Shown here in pieces: positions 1 through 5,398 of a stretch of DNA of 8,159 nucleotides (position 1 is its first letter; every line of letters begins with the position of its first letter). Under the pieces are notes generated by a model. That model did no database searches. It was not told the DNA's origin and worked only from the letters and a program-made list of their open reading frames with translations. The DNA is taken from assembly GCA_004173415.1 (NCBI GenBank), contig SEHC01000073.1, positions 1-8,159 on the forward strand. Direction: 5' to 3'. A program made the position numbers and the translations under genes. This DNA comes from Lysobacteraceae bacterium. GTDB lineage: Bacteria > Pseudomonadota > Gammaproteobacteria > Xanthomonadales > Xanthomonadaceae.

Positions 1-1245
1 GAAGGCGTCACCTACACCTTCTGGACCTTCGGCGGCACCGTGCCGGGCAGCTTCATCCGCGTGCGCCAGGGCGACACGGTGGAATTCCACCTGCGCAACA
101 TGCCCGACAGCAAGATGCCCCACAACATCGACCTGCACGGCGTGACCGGCCCCGGCGGCGGCGCGGCCTCCAGCTTCACCGCGCCCGGCCATTCCTCGCA
201 GTTCACCTTCAAGGCGCTCAATGCCGGCCTCTACGTCTACCACTGCGCCACCGCGCCGGTCGGCATGCACGTGGCCAACGGCATGTACGGCCTGATCCTG
301 GTCGAACCGCCGGAAGGCCTGCCGGCCGTGGACAAGGAGTACTACGTGATGCAGGGCGACTTCTACACCACCGGCAAGTACCGGGAGAAGGGCCTGCAGC
401 CGTTCGACATGGAAAAGGCCATCGACGAGAACCCGACCTACGTGCTGTTCAACGGCAGCGAAGGCGCCATCACCGGCGACAAGGCGCTGACCACCAAGGT
501 CGGCGAGACGGTCCGCCTGTACGTCGGCAACGGCGGCCCGAACCTAGTGTCTAGCTTCCACGTCATCGGCGAGATCTTCGACAAGGTCTGGTACGAGGGC
601 GGCACCAAGTTCCAGGAGAACGTGCAGACCACGCTGATCCCGGCCGGCGGCGCGGCAATGATGGAATTCCACATGGAAGTCCCCGGCAGCTACGTGCTGG
701 TCGACCACAGCCTGTTCCGCGCCTTCAACAAGGGCGCGCTGGGCATCCTCAAGGCCGATGGCCCGGAGAACAAGGAAATCTATTCCGGCAAGGAAGTCGA
801 CGAGATGTACATCGGCGACCGCGCCCAGCCGAACCTGGCCGCGGTAAGCACGGCGGCGAAGGCGGCCAAGGCCGGCGAACTGACCCAGGACGAGCAGATC
901 GCGGCCGGCAAGCAGTTGTTCGCCGGCACCTGCTCCACCTGCCACCAGGCCGAGGGCCAGGGCATGGCCGGGGTGTTCCCGCCGCTGGCCAAGTCCGACT
1001 ACATCGCCGCCGACCGCAAGCGCCTGGCCTCGGTGATCCTGCACGGCCTGCAGGGCCCGGTGAAGGTCAACGGCACCGACTACAACTCGATCATGCCGCC
1101 GATGAGCCAGCTGACCGACGACGAAGTGGCCAACATCTCCACCTACGTGCTCAACAGCTGGGGCAACCCCGGTGGCCGGGTAACCAAGGCCGAAGCAGCC
1201 GAGGCCCGCAAGACCAAGCCGGCCAACGCCTCGGAAGGCCACTGA
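1..1245 (+). CDS. nirK: Copper nitrite reductase NirK with C-terminal cytochrome c domain (5' truncated)
   Basis: Periplasmic reduction of nitrite to nitric oxide in denitrification. The frame is open from base 1, so the signal peptide and the start of the first cupredoxin domain lie outside the window; GTG at 40 is an internal valine. Counting visible residues from base 1, domain 1 carries PHNIDLH (His41 type 1; Asp44 and His46 around the type 2 site), His81-Cys82 (type 2, type 1), His90 and Met95 (type 1). Domain 2 carries His187 and His236, matching the remaining type 2 ligand and the active-site His. The short Cys82-to-His90 loop (CATAPVGMH) is of the AniA/class II type. An Ala/Lys-rich linker (about 275-300) leads to a class I cytochrome c domain with CSTCH at 311-315 and a likely axial Met in SIMPPM (365 or 368). 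This resembles the tethered-cytochrome NirK of Ralstonia pickettii. The stop is 3 bp before nirV. Identity is very secure. Confidence 0.96.
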   Translation, partial: EGVTYTFWTFGGTVPGSFIRVRQGDTVEFHLRNMPDSKMPHNIDLHGVTGPGGGAASSFTAPGHSSQFTFKALNAGLYVYHCATAPVGMHVANGMYGLILVEPPEGLPAVDKEYYVMQGDFYTTGKYREKGLQPFDMEKAIDENPTYVLFNGSEGAITGDKALTTKVGETVRLYVGNGGPNLVSSFHVIGEIFDKVWYEGGTKFQENVQTTLIPAGGAAMMEFHMEVPGSYVLVDHSLFRAFNKGALGILKADGPENKEIYSGKEVDEMYIGDRAQPNLAAVSTAAKAAKAGELTQDEQIAAGKQLFAGTCSTCHQAEGQGMAGVFPPLAKSDYIAADRKRLASVILHGLQGPVKVNGTDYNSIMPPMSQLTDDEVANISTYVLNSWGNPGGRVTKAEAAEARKTKPANASEGH

Positions 1246-1248
1246 CCG

Positions 1249-2022
1249 ATGCGCCGCGCCGCCGCCCTGCTGTTGCTGTTGCTTCCCGTCGCCGGCCTGG
1301 TGGCCGGCGCCGGCGGCTACGCCAACCTGCCGGGCGGCGCCTTCCGCACCGCGCTGAAGTACGAGGACCGCAAGCAGGCCACGCGCATCGCGCCGTTCGC
1401 GCTGATGCGCCAGCCGGTGACCAACGCCGAGTTCCTGGACTTCGTCCGCTCCCACCCGCAATGGCGCCGCGACCGCGTCGCCCGGGTCTTCGCCGAACCA
1501 CGCTACCTGTCGCACTGGAGCGCGGCCGATGCGCTGGGATCCAAGGCGCTGCCCGGCCAGCCGGTGACCCAGGTCAGCTGGTTCGCGGCGCAGGCCTATT
1601 GCGAGGCGCAGGGCGCGCGGCTGCCGAGCTGGGACGAATGGGAATACGCCGCGGCCGCCGACGAGACCCGTCGCGACGCGCGGCGCGACCCGGCCTGGCG
1701 CGAACGCATCCTGCGCTGGTATTCGCGTCCTTCCAGCCAGGCCCTGCCACGGGCCGGCCTGCAGGCGCCCAATGCCTACGGCGTGCAGGACCTGCATGGG
1801 CTGGTCTGGGAATGGACCGAGGATTTCTCCTCGCTGCTGGTGGCGGCCGACAACCGCAACCAGGGCGATGCGGACAACGCGAAGTTCTGCGGCGCCGGTG
1901 CGCTGTCGATGGACGATCGCGACAACTACGCGGTGCTGATGCGGGTGGCGATGCTGTCCTCGCTGGAGGCCGACGACACCACCGGCAACGTCGGTTTCCG
2001 TTGCGCCAAGGACCTGAAATGA
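1249..2022 (+). CDS. nirV: NirV, FGE-sulfatase-fold protein partnered with NirK
   Basis: The 257-residue product has a hydrophobic N-terminus (RRAAALLLLLLPVAGLVAG), suggesting export to the periplasm. The rest has the formylglycine-generating-enzyme/SUMF1 fold signature: PVTNAEFLDFV near 63-73, QPVTQVSWFAAQAYC to Cys118, ARLPSWDEWEYAAAA near 123-137, GLVWEWTEDF near 184-193, and a terminal GFRCA near 249-253. Such genes next to nirK are called nirV; their function is not settled, though a role in NirK maturation or assembly is often suggested. The only cysteines are 118, 214 and 252. The close Cys pair (C-x4-C) that binds copper and does catalysis in true FGE appears absent, so formylglycine formation is unlikely. 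The start lies 3 bp after the nirK stop, with GGAAGG at 1233-1238 inside the nirK end as a plausible ribosome site. The end overlaps the next gene by ATGA, so translational coupling is likely. Confidence 0.88.
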   Translation: MRRAAALLLLLLPVAGLVAGAGGYANLPGGAFRTALKYEDRKQATRIAPFALMRQPVTNAEFLDFVRSHPQWRRDRVARVFAEPRYLSHWSAADALGSKALPGQPVTQVSWFAAQAYCEAQGARLPSWDEWEYAAAADETRRDARRDPAWRERILRWYSRPSSQALPRAGLQAPNAYGVQDLHGLVWEWTEDFSSLLVAADNRNQGDADNAKFCGAGALSMDDRDNYAVLMRVAMLSSLEADDTTGNVGFRCAKDLK

Positions 2023-2612
2023 AAAAAATCCACCGCCTGTCGCTGTTGCTCGCCCCGCTGCTCTGCGCCATCGCGCTGGCGGCGTCGGCGGCGCCCAAGC
2101 CGGCGCCGCTGCCGCGCGACTCGGTCTACCAACTGCAGGCCCAGCTCACCGACCAGGGCGGCAAGCGCTTCGACTGGGGCAGCCGCCGCGGCAAGCCGCA
2201 ACTGGTGGCGATGTTCTACACCTCCTGCCAGTACATCTGCCCGCTGATCATCGACAGCGGCAAGGCGGTCGAACGCCAGCTCGACCCGGCCGAACGCGAG
2301 CGCCTCGGCATCCTGCTGGTCAGCATGGATCCGGCCCGCGACACGCCGGCGGCGCTGGCCTCGGTGGCCGCCAAGCGCAAGCTCGACCCGGCGCGCTGGA
2401 CCCTGGCCAGCCCGGCCGCGGGACAGGTGCGCGAAGTCGCCGGCGTGCTCGGGGTCCGCTATCGGGCCCTGGCCGATGGCGAGTTCAACCACACCAGCGC
2501 CCTGGTGCTGCTGGACGCCGACGGGCGCGTGCTTGCCCGTACCGAACAGATGGGCAGCAAGCCCGATCCCCAATTCGTAGCCGCCGTGCGTCGCGCGGCG
2601 GCCAGGCCCTGA
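2019..2612 (+). CDS. SCO1/SenC-family copper-binding thioredoxin-fold protein
   Basis: The 197-residue exported protein has a Sec-type signal (MKKIHRLSLLLAPLLCAIALAASAA, about 1-25). SCO/SenC proteins have a thioredoxin fold and bind copper through a CxxxC motif and a distant His. Here these are FYTSCQYICPL with Cys70 and Cys74, and His158 in FNHTSALVLLD. The segment LVSMDPARDTPA (about 107-118) is also typical of the family. SCO proteins usually deliver copper to the CuA site of aa3 oxidase, but no CuA oxidase is visible here. Linkage to nirK-nirV suggests copper delivery to, or thiol redox control of, NirK or azurin; that is inference from context. The ATG overlaps the nirV stop (ATGA, 2019-2022) and is preceded by AAGGA at 2008-2012. 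The frame is open far upstream inside nirV, but the signal peptide and ribosome site fix this start. Confidence 0.92.
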   Translation: MKKIHRLSLLLAPLLCAIALAASAAPKPAPLPRDSVYQLQAQLTDQGGKRFDWGSRRGKPQLVAMFYTSCQYICPLIIDSGKAVERQLDPAERERLGILLVSMDPARDTPAALASVAAKRKLDPARWTLASPAAGQVREVAGVLGVRYRALADGEFNHTSALVLLDADGRVLARTEQMGSKPDPQFVAAVRRAAARP

Positions 2613-2633
2613 TCACAGGGTCGCCCGATCACA
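2611..2633. repeat. GATCACA direct repeat upstream of azurin
   Basis: Two exact copies of GATCACA lie at 2611-2617 and 2627-2633, starts 16 bp apart, in the gap between the SCO stop and the azurin ribosome site. The first copy overlaps the SCO stop codon. They could be half-sites for a regulator or chance; no clear -10/-35 pair accompanies them. Confidence 0.3.
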
Positions 2634-2655
2634 TTCCAACCTACGGAGCACCACC

Positions 2656-3114
2656 ATGAAGCACCTTCCCACCCTGGTCCTTGGCCTGGCCCTGCTGGGC
2701 GTCTGCGCCCACGCCAGCGCCGCGCCCAACTGCACGATCAAGCTCAAGGGCGACGACAGGATGCAGTTCGACCTGAAGACCGCCACCGTGTCCGCGTCCT
2801 GCGCGAGCATCTCCATCGAGCTGCAGCACACCGGCAAGCTGCCGGTCGCGGCGATGGGCCACAACGTGGTGGTCAGCGCCACGGCCGACGTCCAGGCCAT
2901 CGCCACCGCCGGGATGAAGGCCGGTGCCGCCGGTGCCTACGTACCCAAGGGCGACGCACGCGTGCTGGCGGCGACGCCGCTGGTCGGCGGCGGCGGCAAG
3001 ACCACGGCCAAGCTGGCCGGCAGCAAGCTCAAGGCCGGCGGCGACTACACGTTCTTCTGCTCGTTCCCGGGCCACTCGTCGATCATGAAGGGCAAGCTGG
3101 TGGTCACCAAGTAG
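2656..3114 (+). CDS. azu: Azurin, periplasmic blue-copper electron carrier
   Basis: The 152-residue type 1 copper protein has a signal peptide (about 1-23). The copper ligands are His69 (MGHN), Cys135, His140 (FFCSFPGH) and Met144. Subtracting 23 gives 46, 112, 117 and 121, exactly the Pseudomonas aeruginosa azurin numbering. Cys26 and Cys49 then fall at 3 and 26, the conserved azurin disulfide. RMQFDL near 35-40 is also azurin-like. Azurin shuttles single electrons in the periplasm and can serve as a NirK donor; here it may feed the cytochrome domain of NirK or its cupredoxin core directly, which is inferred from linkage. The start has CGGAG at 2644-2648, seven bases upstream. It follows the SCO gene after 43 bp, so it may be co-transcribed or have its own promoter. 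Family identity is very secure. Confidence 0.96.
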   Translation: MKHLPTLVLGLALLGVCAHASAAPNCTIKLKGDDRMQFDLKTATVSASCASISIELQHTGKLPVAAMGHNVVVSATADVQAIATAGMKAGAAGAYVPKGDARVLAATPLVGGGGKTTAKLAGSKLKAGGDYTFFCSFPGHSSIMKGKLVVTK

Positions 3115-3142
3115 CCGGCGTCACGTCCTGCCAGGCCATCGA

Positions 3143-3163
3143 CCGCCGGCGCGATGCCGGTGG
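3143..3163. terminator. GC-rich hairpin between convergent genes
   Basis: The gap between the azurin stop and the convergent regulator stop holds CCGCCGGC (3143-3150) and GCCGGTGG (3156-3163), an 8 bp stem with one G-U pair and a 5-base loop (GCGAT). An alternative pairing joins GGCCATCG (3134-3141) to CGGTGGCC (3158-3165). No T-run follows on either strand, so intrinsic termination is not assured. Position between convergent ends is the main support for a bidirectional terminator. Confidence 0.35.
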
Positions 3164-3177
3164 CCGGTGGCCTCGCT

Positions 3178-4593
3178 TCATGGCCGGGTCGCGGCCAGCC
3201 GGCCGAGCACCGACAGCGCGGCGTCGATGCGCGCGTCCAGCGGATGCCCGCAGTTGATCCGCAGGCAGTGGCCGAAGCCGCGGCTGGCCGAGAACATCGG
3301 CCCCGGTGCGATGCTGATGCCACGGCGCGAGGCCTCGCGCTGCAGGGCCAGCGCATCGGTTCCCGCTTCCATCTCCACCCACAGGAAATAGCCGCCGGCC
3401 GGGCGCGTGACCCGGGTGCCGGGCGGGAAGGCGTGGCCGATCGCCGCGATGTACTGCTCCTGCTGCGTGGCCAGGGCCTTGCGCAGGCCACGCAGGTGCC
3501 GGTCGAAGCCACCGCGCTCCAGGTAGCGGGCCAGGCCGATCTGGGTGGGCACGTTGGTGTTGAGGGTCGAGGTCAGCTTGCGCCGGGCAATGTCCCGGGC
3601 GCGCGCCCCGCCGGCGACCCAGCCGATCCGGTAACCCGGCGCCAGGCTCTTGGAAAACGAACCGCAATGCATCACCTGGCCGTCGCGGTCGAAGGCCTTG
3701 GCCGGCAGCGCGCGCCGCGGCCCGTGGTGCAGTTCGGCATACACGTCGTCCTCGACCAGCGGGATGCGATGGGCGGCCAGCAGCGCGACCAGTTCGCGCC
3801 TGGCGGCCTCGGGCATGCTGCTGCCCAGCGGGTTCTGCAGGTTCGGCATCAACCAGCAGGCGCTTGGACCATGGCGGGCGATCGCGGTCTCCAGCGCCTG
3901 CAGTTCGATGCCGTCGCGCGGATGGGTGCGCACCTCGATCGCGCGCAGGCCGTTGCGCTCCAGCGACTGCAGGGTGCCGTAGAAGCACGGCGACTCGACC
4001 AGCACCGCGTCGCCGGGCCGGGTCACCGTGGCCACGCACAGGTTCAGAGCCTCCAGCGCGCCGTTGGTGATCACGATCTCGTCCATGCCCACGTCGATGC
4101 CGTCGATGCGGTAGCGCAACGCGATCTGCCGGCGCAGGTCGGCGTTGCCCGGGGTCAGGTCGTCGACCGTGCTCCAGGGATCCAGGTGCACCGCGGCCGA
4201 GGCCACCGCCCGGCCGATCCGCTGCAGCGGAAACAGCAGCGGACTGGGGAAGGCAGATCCCAATGGCACCACGTCATGGGCCATGGCCGATTGCAGGACC
4301 TCGAAGACCAGCTCGCTGACGTCCACGTCGCGCGACTCGCCATCCGGGAGCGAGGCCAGCTCGGGCTCGGGCGGCAGAGGCTGCAGGCCGTCGACCACGT
4401 AATAGCCCGAGCGGGGGCGTGACTGGACCAGGCCGCGGGCTTCCAGCAGGTAGTAGGCCTGGAACACGGTGGACGGGCTGAGCCGGCGGGCGGCCGAGGC
4501 CTGGCGCACCGAAGGCAGGCGCTGGCCCGGCTTGACCAGGCCGGCGCGGATGGACCGGGCGATGTCCTCGGCCAGCGATTCGTAGCGCTTCAT
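3178..4593 (-). CDS. MocR/YdcR-like transcriptional regulator (GntR winged helix + PLP aminotransferase domain)
   Basis: The 471-residue cytoplasmic protein has a GntR-type winged helix at about 1-70 (LVKPGQRLPSVRQ, then LSPSTVFQAYYLLEARGLV and a wing ending SGYYV). It is joined to a full-length fold-type I aminotransferase-like domain. PLP-site features are TPGN...LRRQI (about 147-156), NLQNPLGSSM (Asn254), EDDVYAEL (Asp282 and Tyr285) and SFSKSLAPGYRIGW with Lys315 as the expected PLP lysine. Known MocR proteins (PdxR, GabR) use the domain to sense PLP, amino acids or related ligands rather than mainly to transaminate. The N-terminus most resembles the E. coli YdcR type. The ligand is unknown. 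It is divergent from the small membrane genes at 4702, so it may control them or itself. MKRYESLAEDIA is a typical family start; no strong ribosome site precedes it. Confidence 0.92.
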   Translation of the reverse strand: MKRYESLAEDIARSIRAGLVKPGQRLPSVRQASAARRLSPSTVFQAYYLLEARGLVQSRPRSGYYVVDGLQPLPPEPELASLPDGESRDVDVSELVFEVLQSAMAHDVVPLGSAFPSPLLFPLQRIGRAVASAAVHLDPWSTVDDLTPGNADLRRQIALRYRIDGIDVGMDEIVITNGALEALNLCVATVTRPGDAVLVESPCFYGTLQSLERNGLRAIEVRTHPRDGIELQALETAIARHGPSACWLMPNLQNPLGSSMPEAARRELVALLAAHRIPLVEDDVYAELHHGPRRALPAKAFDRDGQVMHCGSFSKSLAPGYRIGWVAGGARARDIARRKLTSTLNTNVPTQIGLARYLERGGFDRHLRGLRKALATQQEQYIAAIGHAFPPGTRVTRPAGGYFLWVEMEAGTDALALQREASRRGISIAPGPMFSASRGFGHCLRINCGHPLDARIDAALSVLGRLAATRP

Positions 4594-4599
4594 GGCCCA

Positions 4600-4646
4600 A
4601 CTGATATGGTTTTTAATGCCGAAACTGATTCTACAGGATCTGATCC
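4600..4646. promoter_or_regulatory. Divergent control region with three CTGAT repeats
   Basis: The 108 bp between the divergent starts (4594-4701) is AT-richer than its surroundings. CTGAT occurs at 4601-4605, 4625-4629 and 4640-4644, spaced 24 and 15 bp. The last copy lies in a near-palindrome GGATC-T-GATCC (4636-4646). MocR regulators often bind direct repeats next to their own genes, so this is a candidate operator. On the minus strand TAGAAT (4628-4633) is a good -10 hexamer for the regulator and would give a leader of about 28 bases; no convincing -35 is visible. No clear plus-strand promoter was found. Confidence 0.4.
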
Positions 4647-4686
4647 GGTTAGGAGATCATGCCCGGTACCCAAGCAGCGCCCCCAC

Positions 4687-4692
4687 GGAGGG
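4687..4692 (+). promoter_or_regulatory. Ribosome binding site fixing the start at 4702
   Basis: GGAGGG sits nine bases before ATG 4702. The longer in-frame start at 4606 lies within the divergent promoter region and lacks such a site, so 4702 is preferred. Confidence 0.6.
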
Positions 4693-4701
4693 CCAGCCGC
4701 C

Positions 4702-5043
4702 ATGAATCCCCTGGTTGAAATGAACCTGGCGATGATCCTGTTCATCCCCTGGTTCTCGATCCTGTCGGTGCTGTTCTGGATGTTCCCGCGCCAGCCGCGC
4801 GGCCCGGCGCGCAAGGCCTTCGACATCGGCTCGCTGGTCGTGGCGGTGGTGCTGGCGACCTGGGCCATGCACTGGAGCGTGCGCAACGCCGAACCCGGCT
4901 ACGGCCACATGTGGCAGCAGGTCCTGGCCACGATGATGGCCTACGGTGGATTCCTGATGGTGATGACCGTCGCGGTGATGGTGCGCTGGGCGTGGCTGGC
5001 ACGCCCGGCCACGGCCGCCGCGCTGCGAGGGCCGCAACGATGA
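4702..5043 (+). CDS. Small three-TM membrane protein of unknown function
   Basis: I do not recognise a named family for this 113-residue protein. Three hydrophobic segments are evident: about 5-28 (MNLAMILFIPWFSILSVLFW), 41-60 (DIGSLVVAVVLATWAMHWSV) and 76-101 (LATMMAYGGFLMVMTVAVMV). A short basic loop (PRQPRGPARKA) separates the first two, and an Arg-containing tail follows the third. Trp56 and His58 at the end of helix 2, and His70 in the second loop, could be functional, but there is no recognisable metal or haem motif. Its ATG has a strong ribosome site nine bases upstream. Its stop overlaps the next start as ATGA, so it is probably translationally coupled to the DUF2909-like gene. The pair lies directly upstream of ccoN, on the same strand, which hints at a role in oxidase assembly or the membrane electron-transfer chain. 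It is also divergent from the MocR gene. The role is inference. Confidence 0.75.
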   Translation: MNPLVEMNLAMILFIPWFSILSVLFWMFPRQPRGPARKAFDIGSLVVAVVLATWAMHWSVRNAEPGYGHMWQQVLATMMAYGGFLMVMTVAVMVRWAWLARPATAAALRGPQR

Positions 5044-5243
5044 AGACCTTGCTGATCGTCGGCTTTCTCGGCCTGATCGTCTACCAGTTGGGCGCGGGCC
5101 TGTACTACATGATGGTCGACGACGGCCAGAGCAAGCGCATGGTCAACGCGTTGACCCGGCGCATCGGCCTGTCGGTGCTGCTCATCGCGCTGGTCGCGGC
5201 GGGCATCGCCAGCGGCCTGATTTCGCCGCACGGCATCCACTGA
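5040..5243 (+). CDS. DUF2909-like twin transmembrane protein
   Basis: The 67-residue protein has two membrane helices: about 3-25 (TLLIVGFLGLIVYQLGAGLYYM) and about 42-62 (IGLSVLLIALVAAGIASGLI). They are joined by a hydrophilic loop, VDDGQSKRMVNALTRR. The loop pattern, D-x-G-x-S-x-R-x-V-x-A-L-T-x-R followed by an I/V-G-L-S-V-L helix, matches my recollection of DUF2909 'twin transmembrane' proteins. Those are commonly encoded beside cytochrome oxidase and its assembly genes; their function is uncharacterised. The start overlaps the upstream stop (ATGA, 5040-5043) and GAGGG at 5027-5031 is its ribosome site. It ends 155 bp before ccoN, where a separate promoter is seen, so it need not be in the ccoN transcript. 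Confidence 0.82.
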   Translation: MKTLLIVGFLGLIVYQLGAGLYYMMVDDGQSKRMVNALTRRIGLSVLLIALVAAGIASGLISPHGIH

Positions 5244-5253
5244 TCCCAGCGCC

Positions 5254-5283
5254 CGGACAGGCGCAGCGCCACGCGCGCATAAT
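5254..5283 (+). promoter_or_regulatory. Possible sigma-70 promoter upstream of the FNR box
   Basis: CATAAT (5278-5283, five of six consensus bases) lies 18 bp after CGGACA (5254-5259, four of six). Transcription would start near 5290 and give a leader of about 110 bases to ccoN. It could supply basal, oxygen-independent expression. The surrounding sequence is GC-rich, so a chance match is possible. Confidence 0.3.
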
Positions 5284-5330
5284 GGATGCGTGGCTCGGCA
5301 CGGCGCGCGCATGCGCCGCCCAACAGTCGT

Positions 5331-5344
5331 TTGATCCAGATCAA
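5331..5344 (+). promoter_or_regulatory. Perfect FNR/Anr binding site upstream of ccoN
   Basis: TTGATCCAGATCAA is an exact match to the FNR/Anr consensus TTGAT-N4-ATCAA. Its centre (5337.5) lies 61.5 bases before the ccoN ATG. Placed at -41.5 (class II activation), it predicts a start near 5379, with GACAAT (5366-5371, four of six) where the -10 hexamer should be. The resulting leader of about 20 bases still contains the AAAGG ribosome site. FNR/Anr control of ccoNOQP is well established in Pseudomonas, so low-oxygen induction is the expected regulation here. Confidence 0.88.
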
Positions 5345-5365
5345 GTCCCGGTCCCGGCGGGCCCG

Positions 5366-5371
5366 GACAAT
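5366..5371 (+). promoter_or_regulatory. -10 element of the FNR-dependent ccoN promoter
   Basis: GACAAT matches TATAAT at four positions, including the conserved A2 and final T. It is correctly spaced from the FNR box for a class II promoter, where a -35 hexamer is not needed. Confidence 0.5.
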
Positions 5372-5386
5372 GTCACCAGAGCATTC

Positions 5387-5391
5387 AAAGG
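5387..5391 (+). promoter_or_regulatory. Ribosome binding site fixing the ccoN start at 5399
   Basis: AAAGG lies seven bases before ATG 5399. A further in-frame ATG exists at 5282, but that reading would run through the FNR box and promoter, so 5399 is chosen. Confidence 0.6.
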
Positions 5392-5398
5392 CAGGTCC

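Noticed and set aside
544..1797. 417-residue open frame on the minus strand opposite nirK and nirV
   Set aside because: Low-complexity Gly/Ala/Arg/Val composition, spans two real genes and their junction, and has no motif.
1461..2018. Upstream in-frame extension of the SCO gene
   Set aside because: It lies inside nirV, is Arg/Gly-rich without motifs, and a proper signal peptide and ribosome site begin at 2019.
3154..4422. 422-residue open frame on the plus strand opposite the MocR gene
   Set aside because: The minus-strand frame has clear winged-helix and PLP-domain motifs; this one has none and reflects codon bias.
4606..4701. 32-codon N-terminal extension of the three-TM protein
   Set aside because: It lies in the divergent promoter region and is polar; GGAGGG is well placed for the start at 4702.
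5249..5264. Short inverted repeat GCGCC/GGCGC after the DUF2909-like gene as a terminator
   Set aside because: The stem is only 5 bp and no T-run follows, which is expected by chance in such GC-rich DNA.
5282..5398. 39-codon N-terminal extension of CcoN
   Set aside because: It would run through the FNR box and -10 element; the start at 5399 has a ribosome site and matches the family N-terminus.
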